From positions 108,120-172,119 of the forward strand of contig WHSU01000003.1 in NCBI GenBank assembly GCA_009379925.1: a stretch of 64,000 bases of DNA. Reading direction: 5' to 3'. Below, one piece after another: positions 56,186 to 64,000 of this stretch. Under the pieces are notes generated by a model. The model made no database searches. It had not been told where the DNA came from and saw only the letters and a program-made list of their open reading frames with translations. Every line of letters begins with the position of its first letter. Position 1 is the first letter of the stretch. The stretch is from Dehalococcoidia bacterium. Its GTDB lineage: Bacteria > Chloroflexota > Dehalococcoidia > UBA2979. The translations under genes and the position numbers were made by a program.

Positions 56186-57628
56186 GTGGTCATTGATGGA
56201 CGGCCGGCCCAACTGCGACCCGAGCCCCGCCCCCCGAGCGGACTCCCACCCCACGATGTCGGCGCCGAAGAAGCGGTCGTCGCCGCGCTCCTGCTGGACG
56301 AGGACGCCTACGCCCGCGTCCTGCCCATCGTCCGGCCCGACGACTTCTACCGCGAACAGAACGCCTGGGCCTACGACGCCTGCATCACGCTGGGCGACCG
56401 TAGTGAGTCGATCACGATCCAGACCGTCGCCCACGAACTCGAGCGCGCCGGGCGCCTGGATGCCGCCGGTGGCGAGCCCTTCCTCGTCGAGCTGGCGGGC
56501 AAGTACTTCACCGCCATGGGCGTGGAGGCGCACGCGCGCATCGTGGCGCGCGACTCCCTGTACCGAAAGCTGATCAGCGCCGCACAGCAGATCGCCCAGC
56601 TCGCGTACGCGGGCGGGCCGGACGTGCAGCGCGTGCTCTCCGGCGCAGAAGGGCTCCTGCTCGGGATCCGCACCGCGGAGGCCGCCGGCGACTTCAAGCG
56701 GCTGCGCGACCTGCTGGACGAGTTCCTGGAGCATCCCGCGGAGGACGAAGACGGCGAACTGTCGGTCGCGGTGCGCTCAGGCTTCATGGACCTGGACGCG
56801 CTGCTGGGCGGGTTCAAGCGTGGCGACTTGATCATCCTGGCCGCGCGCACCGGTGTCGGAAAGACGTCGCTGATGCTCAACTTCGCACGCAACGGCGGCG
56901 TCGGGCAGCACGGCTCCGTCGCGCTTTTCTCGCTGGAGATGTCGGGCGAGCAGCTCGCGATGCGCCTGCTGGCCGCCGAGGCGGACGTGGAGATGGCGCG
57001 CCTGCGCCTCGGACGGCACAACGAGCAGGAGGAGCACCGCGTGATGCACGCCCACGGCGTGCTCAGCGGGGCGAACGTCTTCATCGACGACTCGGCGGTG
57101 CTGACCGTGCCCGAGATCCGCGCGAAGTGCCGCCGCCTGCAAGCCGAGCACGGGCTCGACCTGATCATCGTGGACTACCTCCAGTTGTTGCACGGCGCGG
57201 GACGCGCCGACACGCGGACGAACGAGATCAGCCAGATCTCGCGCGCCCTGAAGGAACTCGCGCGCGAGCTGAACGTGCCCGTGATCGCCGCCGCGCAGCT
57301 CTCGCGTGCCGTCGAGACGCGCCAGCCCCACATCCCGATGCTTTCCGACCTCCGCGAGTCCGGATCGATCGAGCAGGACGCGGACATCGTGATGTTCATC
57401 TACCGCGAGGACGTCTACATGAAGCCCGAGGAGTGGCAGGCGCAGCACCCGGACGAGCCGGGCAACGCCCACCCCAGCGGGCTCGCGCAGATCATCGTGG
57501 CGAAGCACCGCAATGGACCCACGGGGACGATCACCGTACGCTTCCGCGACCGCACCGCCTCCTTCCAGGACCTGCTCCTGCGCTCGGAGCCCGGCTTCGA
57601 GCCCGGCTACGACGACGGGTGGAACTGA
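56186..57628 (+). CDS. dnaB: Replicative DNA helicase DnaB
   Basis: 480 residues, GTG start. N-terminal helical domain (HDVGAEEAVVAALLLDEDAYARVLP, DDFYREQNAWAYDACI). RecA-type ATPase: LIILAARTGVGKTSLMLNFA (Walker A), SLEMSGEQLAMRLLAAEA, LIIVDYLQLLHG (Walker B), AAQLSRAVETR, LSDLRESGSIEQDADIVMFI. Hexameric helicase at replication forks. Loader-like genes follow. Confidence 0.95.
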   Translation: MVIDGRPAQLRPEPRPPSGLPPHDVGAEEAVVAALLLDEDAYARVLPIVRPDDFYREQNAWAYDACITLGDRSESITIQTVAHELERAGRLDAAGGEPFLVELAGKYFTAMGVEAHARIVARDSLYRKLISAAQQIAQLAYAGGPDVQRVLSGAEGLLLGIRTAEAAGDFKRLRDLLDEFLEHPAEDEDGELSVAVRSGFMDLDALLGGFKRGDLIILAARTGVGKTSLMLNFARNGGVGQHGSVALFSLEMSGEQLAMRLLAAEADVEMARLRLGRHNEQEEHRVMHAHGVLSGANVFIDDSAVLTVPEIRAKCRRLQAEHGLDLIIVDYLQLLHGAGRADTRTNEISQISRALKELARELNVPVIAAAQLSRAVETRQPHIPMLSDLRESGSIEQDADIVMFIYREDVYMKPEEWQAQHPDEPGNAHPSGLAQIIVAKHRNGPTGTITVRFRDRTASFQDLLLRSEPGFEPGYDDGWN

Positions 57629-57629
57629 G

Positions 57630-58391
57630 TTGGTTGGCGGACCCGGCGGACAGGCCGGCGCGGGCGCGCCACCACCTCCATCCGCGGCCGGCCGGTCGGA
57701 CGGGGCGTTCGAGGGCTTCCGCACCGGCGGGCTCCCGGTCACGCTCCCCGCGCAACTCTTCGTCGAGGTGCTCCCCGCCATCGAGGACGAGGCCGAGCTG
57801 CGCGTGACGCTGTACGCGCTCTACGCCGTGGCCCGCGAGCGTGGCGAACTGCGCGGGGTGCGCGCATCCCGGCTGGCCGCGGAGACGCCGCTGCGCCGGA
57901 GCCTCGAGCGGTGCGGGGGCGACGAGGCCGTCGGGCCGGCGCTCGAGGCGGCGGCGCGGCGTGGCGTGCTGCTGGCGTGTCCGCTGTCCGATGGCGACGC
58001 GCTGTACTTCGTCAACAACGACGGCGGCCGGCGGCAGCACACTCGCGTGCTGTCCGGCGCCCTGGCCGTGCCGGGCGGGGCCCGCCCCGCGCCCGCGGAA
58101 CTGCCTCCCCGGCCGACGCGGCCGGCCGAGGTGTACGAGGCCGAGATCGGCATGCTCAGCCCCGCCGTCGCCTCGGCGCTTCGCGAGGCGGAGGAGCGGT
58201 ACCCGGCGGGGTGGATCGTCGACGCGCTGCGGGAGGCGGCGGCGCGCAACGCGCGCTCATTGCGCTACGCCGAGGCCATCCTGCGACGCTGGGAAGCGGA
58301 AAGACAGGACGATGAAGCCACTGGGGGAGATCCTGGGCGCGCCGCGCTCCGCGACCCATACGGGCACCTCGTTCGGCGCACCTTCGACTGA
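57630..58391 (+). CDS. DnaD-like helicase loading/primosome protein
   Basis: 253 residues from TTG 57630, two bases after dnaB. The N-terminal 30 residues are Gly/Pro-rich. The middle looks like a winged helix (LPAQLFVEVLPAIEDEAELRVTLYALY). The C-terminal DnaD/DnaB_2 motif is GWIVDALREAAARNARSLRYAEAILRRWEAE. In Bacillus such proteins bring the helicase loader to the origin. It overlaps the loader gene by 80 bases. Confidence 0.83.
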   Translation: MVGGPGGQAGAGAPPPPSAAGRSDGAFEGFRTGGLPVTLPAQLFVEVLPAIEDEAELRVTLYALYAVARERGELRGVRASRLAAETPLRRSLERCGGDEAVGPALEAAARRGVLLACPLSDGDALYFVNNDGGRRQHTRVLSGALAVPGGARPAPAELPPRPTRPAEVYEAEIGMLSPAVASALREAEERYPAGWIVDALREAAARNARSLRYAEAILRRWEAERQDDEATGGDPGRAALRDPYGHLVRRTFD

Positions 58392-59682
58392 TGGCGCGGG
58401 CGGCGAGCCCGAGGCGCGCGACGCCGGGGCGTGTCCGCACTGCGGTGGGGCGCGCTTCGTGCGGGTCACGGACGACCCGGACAGCCCGCAGTTCGGCCGC
58501 CCCGTGCCCTGCGTCTGCGCGCGCCGCGAGGACCGCGACGAGCGTCGCCGGCGGCTGCTGCGCTACTCCCGCCTCGGCTCGTTGCAGCGCCTGACCTTCG
58601 ACACGCTCGTGCGGCGCGGGCGCTCCGCGGAGCCGGCCGCGCAGGAACGTTTCGCGCACGCGGTGGAGGCAGCGGAGCGGTTCGCCGAGGCGCCCGTGGG
58701 GTGGCTGGTGCTGACCGGCGTGCACGGCTGCGGCAAGACCCACCTGGCGGCGGCGATCGCGAACCGCTCGATCGAGCGGGGCCACCCGGCGCTCTTCCTG
58801 ACCGTCGCGGACCTGCTGGACCACCTGCGTTCGGCCTACCAGCCGGACGCGGAGGTGGACTACGACGAGCTACTGGAGCAGGTGCGCAGCGCGCCGCTGC
58901 TGGTGCTGGACGACCTGGACACCTACGCCGAGACGCCGTGGGCGCGCGAGAAGTTCTTCCAGGTGATCTCGCATCGTTTCAACGCGGTCTTGCCCACGGT
59001 CTTTACCGGCGTGCGCCCGCCCACCGAGGTTGACCCGCGGCTGGGGTCGCGCCTGACGGACCCGGCGATCGCGCAGGTGCTCGAGCTGGGCCTGGAGGCC
59101 CAGCCGCGATACTTCCACGTCGGCGCCATGACGCGCGACCGGCTCGCCGAGTACACCTTCGAGACGTTCCGGCCGGGCGGACAGGCGCTGCGCGGCGAGC
59201 AGCGACGCAACCTGGAGGGCGCGTTCAAGCTGGCGCGCCACTGGGCCGGGGAGCCCGAGGGCTGGCTGGTCTTCCTCGGCAAGAACGGATGCGGCAAGAC
59301 GCACCTCTCGGCGGCGATCGCCGCTTATCGCCTGGAGCAGGGCGACGCCGTGGGCTTCGCGAACGTGCCGGACCTGCTGGACCAGCTGCGCGCCTCGTTC
59401 GCCCCCGACTCACCGAAGCGCTTCGACGCGCTCTTCCGGCGCCTGCAGGAGGTGCCGGTGCTGGTCCTCGACGACCTGGGCGCGCACCAGTCGAGCCCCT
59501 GGGCGGAGGAGAAGCTGTACCAGCTGCTGAACCATCGGCACCTGGCGCGGATGCGCACGGTGGTGACGACGAACCGCGATCTGAAGGACATGGAGCCCCG
59601 CATCGCCTCGAGGCTGGCCGATGTGAAGACCTCGACGCCGTACGCGATCAATGCGCCGGACTACCGCACCGGAGGCGGGTAG
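58312..59682 (+). CDS. Helicase loader with two DnaC/DnaI-type AAA+ domains
   Basis: 456 residues. A short zinc-binding head (CPHC and PCVCAR) is followed by two ATPase modules. Module 1: RLTFDTLV, VLTGVHGCGKTHLAAAIAN, LLVLDDLDTYAETPWAREKFF. Module 2: YTFETFRPGG, VFLGKNGCGKTHLSAAIAA, VLVLDDLGAHQSSPWAEEKLYQLLNHRH, VVTTNRDLKDMEPRIASRL. DnaC/DnaI normally have one. ATG 58312 lies inside the DnaD gene; the track's 613-residue ORF begins in a wrong-frame extension. Confidence 0.88.
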   Translation: MKPLGEILGAPRSATHTGTSFGAPSTDGAGGEPEARDAGACPHCGGARFVRVTDDPDSPQFGRPVPCVCARREDRDERRRRLLRYSRLGSLQRLTFDTLVRRGRSAEPAAQERFAHAVEAAERFAEAPVGWLVLTGVHGCGKTHLAAAIANRSIERGHPALFLTVADLLDHLRSAYQPDAEVDYDELLEQVRSAPLLVLDDLDTYAETPWAREKFFQVISHRFNAVLPTVFTGVRPPTEVDPRLGSRLTDPAIAQVLELGLEAQPRYFHVGAMTRDRLAEYTFETFRPGGQALRGEQRRNLEGAFKLARHWAGEPEGWLVFLGKNGCGKTHLSAAIAAYRLEQGDAVGFANVPDLLDQLRASFAPDSPKRFDALFRRLQEVPVLVLDDLGAHQSSPWAEEKLYQLLNHRHLARMRTVVTTNRDLKDMEPRIASRLADVKTSTPYAINAPDYRTGGG

Positions 59683-59713
59683 TAGGCGGAAGATGACGCG
59701 CCAACGGGAGCAT

Positions 59714-59739
59714 CCGCTCGCCCTGAGCCCGTCGAAGGG
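59714..59739 (-). repeat. Dispersed repeat (family A)
   Basis: CCGCTCGCCCTGAGCCCGTCGAAGGG, reverse of the units at 29386 and 38034, in the gap between the helicase loader and the VOC gene. Confidence 0.75.
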
Positions 59740-59806
59740 TCGCCCGCAGGGCGACGGATGCGACTCTAGCGACTCAGTGCTCTCCTTGCGCGGGCCCTGT
59801 CACCGT

Positions 59807-60244
59807 TCACCGGTAGGCGTCTGTGACCAGCCGCTCAGTGGCGCGCGACGTGATCTGCTGGACCGCCCAGCTGTTGCCGTCCGGGTCGTCGAAGTAGGCG
59901 AACCCCACGTTGTTGAGGTCGTCGCCGTCTCGCGCGAGGCGGGGACCCTCCGGCGCGAACACCTGGACTTCGCTGGCCGCCACGCCGCGCTCGACGAGCT
60001 GGGCGCGGGCCGCGTTGATGTCCGCCACTACCAGTTGCAGGCCCTTCAACGAGCCGGGCTCCATCTCCTGTGGCCCGAGGACGATCGAGCAGCCCGAGCC
60101 GGGCGGCGTCAGCTGAACGAAGCGCACCTCGTCGCTGACTCGCGTGTCGTGGTCGACGTTGAAGCCGAGCTGCTCGGCGTAGAAAGCCTTCGAGCGGTCG
60201 ATGTCCGTCACCGGCACCACCACGACCTCGAGCGTCCAGTCCAT
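59807..60244 (-). CDS. VOC (glyoxalase/bleomycin-resistance) family protein
   Basis: 145 residues from MDWTLEVVVVPVTD. Two beta-alpha-beta-beta-beta halves: VTDIDRSKAFYAEQLGFNVDHDTR, RFVQLTPPGSGCSIVLG, LQLVVADINAARAQLVERGV, and FAYFDDPDGNSWAVQQI (metal Glu site reads Ala-Val-Gln). The metal ligands are partly replaced, so it may bind rather than transform its ligand. Confidence 0.85.
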   Translation of the reverse strand: MDWTLEVVVVPVTDIDRSKAFYAEQLGFNVDHDTRVSDEVRFVQLTPPGSGCSIVLGPQEMEPGSLKGLQLVVADINAARAQLVERGVAASEVQVFAPEGPRLARDGDDLNNVGFAYFDDPDGNSWAVQQITSRATERLVTDAYR

Positions 60245-60376
60245 AGCGCGCACCTCCTGTCGCTCTGACTCCGATGGGGATGGGCGCCTGACACGCCCCC
60301 GAGTCAATAACTGACGAGTTCTAGAACGAATGGGTTCTACACGCGCGACGGACGGCCCGTCAAGGGGCCCCCCGCG

Positions 60377-60907
60377 CTACTCCAGCCCGTCCGCGATCAG
60401 CGCCTCGAGCGCCCGCGTGGTGGTGGCGAAGGCGATCTCGTCCCAGGGGATCTCGTCGGGCGTGTACCAGCGCACCTCCGCGACCTCGTCGCCGGCCACC
60501 GGGTCGCCCTCGGCCTCGCCGCGGTAGGCGATCACGAGGTGGTGCGGCTCGGGGAGGGTGAACGGGCGGCCGACGATGCCCGTGATCGTGGCGCGCAGCC
60601 CGGTCTCTTCGAATGTCTCGCGGACCGCCGCCTCCTCCGCGCTCTCGCCGGGGTCGACGAACCCGCCGGGGAACGTCCAGCCGCCCGGCCCGCGGTGCAT
60701 CGAGGCGTCGCGCCGCACCAGCAGGACACGGCCCTCGCGCACGAGCAGGATGCCGGCGGCGGGGATCGGGTTGCGGTAGGTGATGGCCCGGCACTCGAGG
60801 CACGAAGCGTGCCCGACGGCGATGGCCTCGGTGCCCAGCGACGCGCCGCAGGCGTGGCAGTAGCCGAGCCGGACGAGCCCCGCTCCCGGGACCCTCAGGC
60901 GGGGCAC
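60377..60907 (-). CDS. Nudix hydrolase with zinc ribbon (NADH-pyrophosphatase-like)
   Basis: 176 residues, GTG start. Zinc ribbon CHAC and CLEC, then the Nudix box GGFVDPGESAEEAAVRETFEETGL (GX5EX7REUXEEXGU). PGGWTFPGGF precedes it. It starts directly after the MoaD-MoaE stop codon (TAG-GTG), so it may be made together with that gene. Confidence 0.93.
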   Translation of the reverse strand: MPRLRVPGAGLVRLGYCHACGASLGTEAIAVGHASCLECRAITYRNPIPAAGILLVREGRVLLVRRDASMHRGPGGWTFPGGFVDPGESAEEAAVRETFEETGLRATITGIVGRPFTLPEPHHLVIAYRGEAEGDPVAGDEVAEVRWYTPDEIPWDEIAFATTTRALEALIADGLE

Positions 60908-61642
60908 CTAGGGTTGACGGGGCGGCGAGGTGGGCGGGGGCGTCGAGCCGGGCGTCGGGATGGGCCGCACGCCCTCCTGCCACTGCGCCCCGTCCGGGCC
61001 CCACTCCTTCTTCCACACCGGCACGGTCTCCTTCACGCGGTCGACCGTGCGCAGCGCGGCCTCGAAGGCGTCGCGGCGGTGCGCCGCCGAGACGGCGACG
61101 AGCAACGAGGTCTCCCCGACCTCCAGTGTGCCAATGCGGTGGTGGACGGCGATGTCGTGGACCTCGCGCTCGCGGTACTCTTCCAGCACCTCCGCCGCCA
61201 CCGAGCGGAGCTGGCGCTCGGCCATCTCCGGGTAGGCTTCGTACTCCAGGCGCAGCACATCGTGGCCCTCGTGGTGGTCGCGCACCACGCCCTCGAAGAC
61301 CACGGCGGCGCCGCTGGCGGGCGTCATCACCGCGTCGCGGAGCGCCTGCGGGCGCAGGACCTCGGCCGTCACGAGGAATCGAGGCGTCTCGTTGGCGCCA
61401 CCGGAGATCGGGGGGATAAGCGCTACCACGTCGCCGTCGCTCAGGGGGAGGCCATCGTCCATGACGTACTCCTCGTTCACCGCTACTGCGACGCCGGGGA
61501 GGAATGGCGTCAGGGCCGGGTGCGACGCCGCCACGCGCGCACGCAGGGCCTGGACCGTGACCGCGTCCCCCTCGAACCGCTCGACGATCTCGCTGCCGGC
61601 GATGTCGCGGAGGCGGGCGAAGAGGCGGACGGTGACCTGCAC
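60908..61642 (-). CDS. MoaD-MoaE fusion (molybdopterin synthase)
   Basis: 244 residues from GTG 61642. Residues 1-81 are MoaD (VTVRLFARLRDIAG, DGDVVALIPPISGG); the Gly-Gly is internal, followed by ANETPRF. From about residue 90 a MoaE domain follows (GAAVVFEGVVRDHHEGHDV, LEYEAYPEMAERQL, HHRIGTLEVGETSLLVAVSAAHRRDAFEA, catalytic Lys in PVWKKEWGPDG). A Pro-rich tail ends it. M. tuberculosis MoaX has the same layout and is cleaved after the glycines. Confidence 0.92.
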   Translation of the reverse strand: MQVTVRLFARLRDIAGSEIVERFEGDAVTVQALRARVAASHPALTPFLPGVAVAVNEEYVMDDGLPLSDGDVVALIPPISGGANETPRFLVTAEVLRPQALRDAVMTPASGAAVVFEGVVRDHHEGHDVLRLEYEAYPEMAERQLRSVAAEVLEEYREREVHDIAVHHRIGTLEVGETSLLVAVSAAHRRDAFEAALRTVDRVKETVPVWKKEWGPDGAQWQEGVRPIPTPGSTPPPTSPPRQP

Positions 61643-61801
61643 GGACGGACTCCCGCTATGTGGCACAGCTAAGGCGCCGGCTGCGTTCCAGTGCCTCCAG
61701 TATAGGAGCCGCCCGCCGCCGGCGGCCGATGCGCGAGGCGACACCACCCGTCGCCGTGCGGTAGGTTCGCCTGCGGCAGCACGAGCGGTTGGGGGCGGGA
61801 C

Positions 61802-62524
61802 GTGAGCATCGAGGCGGGTGAGTCAGCCGCAAGCCGGCTCGGCGCCCGGCTGCGGCGCGAGCTGGGCGAGCTGCTGCTGCCGCAGCGCTGCATCGCCTGC
61901 TCGCGCTTCGGCGCCGCGCTTCACGACGGCTGCGTGGGGCTGCTCACGGCGGCCGGCGGCACTCGATGTACGCGCTGCTGGCGGCCCGGCGCCGGTACAT
62001 GGTGCGAACGCTGCGCGGCGGGCGGCACGCAGGCGCCGGCCTTCGATGGCCTGCGCGCCCCTTTCCGCTTCGAGGGTCTGGCGCGTCGCGCGGTGCTGGA
62101 GGCGAAGTTCCGGCGCGTAACCGCGCTGCTGCCGCCGCTGGCCCGCGAGGCCGCCGCGTCCGTCCCCGCCGAGTGGACTCCCGAGGCGGTCGTCCCGGTT
62201 CCCCTCCACCCCGCCCGCGAGCGGCGTCGCGGCTTCAACCAGGCGGAGCACATCGCGCGCACGGTCGCCGAGGTGCTGGCGCTGCCTGAGCGCACCGACC
62301 TCGTGCGCCGCGTGCGCGAGACCCCGCCGCAGGCCACCCTCGACGCCGTCCGACGCGAGCGCAACCTTGGCGACGCCTTCGCCGCCCACGGCCCCGTCCC
62401 GCCGCGCCTGCTCCTCGTCGACGACGTCACAACCACCGGCGCCACCCTCGGCGCCGTAGCCGCCACGCTGCGCGCCGCCGGCGCCGAACAAGTCTGGGCG
62501 CTCGCCCTGGCCCGAGAGGACTGA
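61802..62524 (+). CDS. comF: ComF-family phosphoribosyltransferase-like protein
   Basis: 240 residues, GTG start. A zinc-finger part (CIAC, CTRC, CERC) precedes a PRTase domain with PVPLHPARERRRGFNQAEHIAR and the PRPP loop LLLVDDVTTTGATLGAVAATLR. ComF homologues act in competence for DNA uptake; orphan copies have unclear roles. Confidence 0.92.
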   Translation: MSIEAGESAASRLGARLRRELGELLLPQRCIACSRFGAALHDGCVGLLTAAGGTRCTRCWRPGAGTWCERCAAGGTQAPAFDGLRAPFRFEGLARRAVLEAKFRRVTALLPPLAREAAASVPAEWTPEAVVPVPLHPARERRRGFNQAEHIARTVAEVLALPERTDLVRRVRETPPQATLDAVRRERNLGDAFAAHGPVPPRLLLVDDVTTTGATLGAVAATLRAAGAEQVWALALARED

Positions 62525-62538
62525 GGGCGAGCGCGTTG

Positions 62539-62577
62539 CCTCACCCCCAACCCCTCTCCACATCACGTGGAGAGGGG
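62539..62577 (-). repeat. Dispersed palindromic repeat (family B), identical to 23388
   Basis: CCTCACCCCCAA then the CCCCTCTCCAC hairpin with loop ATCAC; the exact reverse complement of 23388-23426 over 39 bases. It lies just after comF. Confidence 0.9.
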
Positions 62578-62656
62578 AGCAGGAGGATTCGTGTAGCGGC
62601 GGCGGTCCTCGGGTGGCGGCATACAATCGGACGAGATCACGGCCAAACCTTCTGAC

Positions 62657-62696
62657 TCCCCTCGCCCACCGCGTGGGAGAGGGGCCGGGGGTGAGG
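62657..62696 (+). repeat. Dispersed palindromic repeat (family B)
   Basis: CCCCTCGCCCAC-CGC-GTGGGAGAGGGG plus CCGGGGGTGAGG, a variant of the 62539 unit and in opposite orientation to it. It ends directly before the next gene (start 62706) and includes its ribosome-site region (GTGAGGGAGG). Confidence 0.85.
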
Positions 62697-62705
62697 GAGG
62701 CGCGA

Positions 62706-63857
62706 ATGACCCAGGCGGATCGCCCCACCCTCGTCGTCATGTTGGGCGGCATGTCCGGCGGGCCGCTGGAGCGGCTCATGCGCCGCGCCTTGGAGGCGAG
62801 CGCGCTCGACACGCTCGAGGTGGCGCTGGCCACCGGGCGCTTCGCGCGCGCGCTGCTGCTGGCCGACGAGGCGCCCGCGTCGCCCGTGCCCGACGGCGTG
62901 ACCGTGGAGGTCGACGGCGCCGGCGGGCCGGCGTTCCAGTACGGCGACCGCCTCGCCGAGGCGGTCGCGACGCACGGCATCGAGCGGCTGGTTTATCTCG
63001 GCGGGGGCAGCGCGCCGCTGCTCGACGCGGCCGCCTTCGAGGCGCTGGCGGACGGCATCGAGGGTGGCGCCGGCGGCGATGTCCCGGTGTGCGTCACCAA
63101 CAACTTCTACTCCGCCGATCTCTTCGCGCTCTCGCCCGCCTCGATGTTCGCGCGCATCGACCCGCCGCCGGCGACCGATAATGGCGTGCCGCGACGGCTG
63201 CGCGAGGACCTGGACGTCGAGGTCACGGAGCTGCCTCGGACGCTGGAGACGCAGCTGAACATCGACTCGCCGGTGGACCTGCTGGCGCTCGGTGTCTGCG
63301 GCCGGGCGGGGCCTCGACTGGAGCGCGTGATCGGCGAGTGGGGGCCGGACACCTCGAAGCTCGCGGCGGCGGCCGCGAAGTTCACGGACCGGGACGCCGA
63401 GGTGCTGGTGGCGGGCCGCGTGGGCGGCTCGCGCGTCTGGCAGTACCTGGAGCGCGAGACGGCGTGCCGGGTGCGCCTGCTGGCCGAGGAACGCGGCATG
63501 CAGGCGGCCGGGCGGCAACACGGCGAGGCGCGCTCCCTGCTCGGCCAGCTGATCGCCGCCGAGGGGCCTCGACGCTTCTTCGCCGAACGGCTGCCGGAGC
63601 TGTGCGACGCGGCGTTCATCGACCTCCGCCCGGCGATGGTGCACCTCGGCCTGCACGCCGAGCGCCACGACCGCTTCGCCGCCGACCTCGGGCTGACGGG
63701 GGACATCGAAGACCCCGGCCTGCGCGAGCTGGTGGAGGCGGCGGCCGCCTCGCCGGTGCCGGTGGTGCTGGGCGGGCACACGCTGGTGTCGGGCGTGCTG
63801 CTGCTGGTGAACCAGTGGGCCTGGGACGAATACGACCGCGCGCGGGGCTTGATGTAG
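62706..63857 (+). CDS. Nucleotidyltransferase-like protein of unknown function
   Basis: 383 residues from MTQADRPTLVVMLGG. The N-terminal half has an NTP-transferase (GT-A) look: VVMLGGMSGGPLERLMRRAL, RLVYLGGGSAPLLDAAAFEAL, VPVCVTNNFYSADLFALSP, IDSPVDLLAL. The second half (residues about 215-383) is helical with GRVGGSRVWQYLE and a HxLVSGVLLLVNQWAWDEYD end. No known family can be named. CofC/MobA-like folds are the nearest by eye. Confidence 0.6.
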   Translation: MTQADRPTLVVMLGGMSGGPLERLMRRALEASALDTLEVALATGRFARALLLADEAPASPVPDGVTVEVDGAGGPAFQYGDRLAEAVATHGIERLVYLGGGSAPLLDAAAFEALADGIEGGAGGDVPVCVTNNFYSADLFALSPASMFARIDPPPATDNGVPRRLREDLDVEVTELPRTLETQLNIDSPVDLLALGVCGRAGPRLERVIGEWGPDTSKLAAAAAKFTDRDAEVLVAGRVGGSRVWQYLERETACRVRLLAEERGMQAAGRQHGEARSLLGQLIAAEGPRRFFAERLPELCDAAFIDLRPAMVHLGLHAERHDRFAADLGLTGDIEDPGLRELVEAAAASPVPVVLGGHTLVSGVLLLVNQWAWDEYDRARGLM

Positions 63858-63860
63858 CTG

Positions 63861-63890
63861 CCTCACCCCCGGCCCCTCTCCCCCGCTGGG
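63861..63890 (-). repeat. Family B repeat interrupted at its right side
   Basis: CCTCACCCCCGGCCCCTCTCCCCCGCTGGG. The hairpin's second arm is missing; the IS end begins at the next base, so the element probably inserted into the repeat. Confidence 0.7.
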
Positions 63891-64000
63891 TGTTCAGACC
63901 GGGGAGATCCGTGACACCCGTTCGGAGACATGCGTGACACTCCAGTCGTGCGGCCGGGGGCGAGAGGGGTCGCCCGATGCCGTGGCGGGAGCAGTCGATC
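63891..64000 (+). mobile_element. Left end of an IS481-family insertion sequence (partial)
   Basis: The terminus TGTTCAGACCGGGGAGATCC, then GTGACACCCGTTCGGAGACATGCGTGACAC, is typical of IS481-type ends with repeated GTGACAC. A transposase start follows at 63977. The rest lies beyond the window. Confidence 0.65.
63977..64000 (+). CDS. IS481-family transposase, first 8 codons (truncated by window edge)
   Basis: ATG 63977 gives MPWREQSI, the way many IS481 transposases start (MPWKE...). No catalytic residue is visible. The call depends on the IS end just upstream. Confidence 0.55.

Noticed and set aside
1-64000. CRISPR array, rRNA or tRNA genes, prophage
   Set aside because: No spaced direct repeats, no tRNA T-loop with acceptor pairing, no rRNA core motifs and no phage structural genes were seen.

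Overview
The window is GC-rich chromosomal DNA, almost wall to wall with genes. It suggests a Chloroflexota (Chloroflexi) bacterium, possibly of a Dehalococcoidia- or SAR202-like lineage. This is an inference from gene content: a MurT/GatD pair, a split menaquinol:cytochrome c oxidoreductase with a blue-copper module, flotillin/NfeD, many GTG and TTG starts, and two dispersed palindromic repeat families. No rRNA, tRNA or CRISPR array was seen. One clear riboswitch, a SAM-I element, is present.

Layout. 1-7.6 kb: start of gyrB, trmO, an EndoIII-like glycosylase, a Fic protein behind an operator array, ychF and two XdhC-type genes. 7.8-12 kb: a membrane protein broken by two frameshifts, tatA, a HAD hydrolase and an MBL hydrolase. 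12-14.2 kb: folP-folK and a PIN/RHH toxin-antitoxin pair. 14.2-25.4 kb: a large sulfur-assimilation region, almost all on the minus strand. It holds a JAMM protease, a rhodanese, CysM, a CysO-like carrier, a carrier-E1 fusion, CysK and an Rrf2 regulator. A SAM-I riboswitch then precedes a thrC-like gene, a NIL protein, a second carrier and small genes. 25.5-34.5 kb: flotillin/NfeD, lgt, an M23 lipoprotein, murT-gatD and membrane proteins. 34.6-39.7 kb and 50-53.7 kb: purine genes (purF, purM, purH; purQ, purL) with toxin-antitoxin genes between them. 41.4-46.5 kb: a cytochrome bc/Rieske/cytochrome c-cupredoxin operon with three tiny genes. 46.8-50 kb: rpsU-yqeY-pgpH. 55.4-59.7 kb: rplI-dnaB-dnaD-like and a double helicase-loader gene. 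59.8-64 kb: VOC, Nudix, MoaD-MoaE fusion, comF, a nucleotidyltransferase-like gene and the left end of an IS481-type element.

The most notable system is the sulfur-carrier network. Four ubiquitin-like carriers lie in the window: two stand-alone proteins ending GG-Q and GG-A, one fused to its own E1, and one fused to MoaE. None ends in the free Gly-Gly needed for adenylation, and a JAMM protease of the Mec+ type sits in the cluster. This points to a protein-thiocarboxylate route to cysteine (CysO/CysM/Mec-like). The SAM riboswitch on the carrier/NIL/thrC-like unit suggests a parallel route to homocysteine.

Other items of note: a promoter carrying LexA-like boxes, a two-palindrome operator before fic, a Thr-rich leader peptide abutting a large hairpin before thrC, a helicase loader with two AAA+ domains, hicB-hicA-hicB inside the purQ-purL interval, and paired micro-proteins in the respiratory operon. 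Coordinates come from the ORF track and from my own reading of start codons and ribosome binding sites. No database search was possible.
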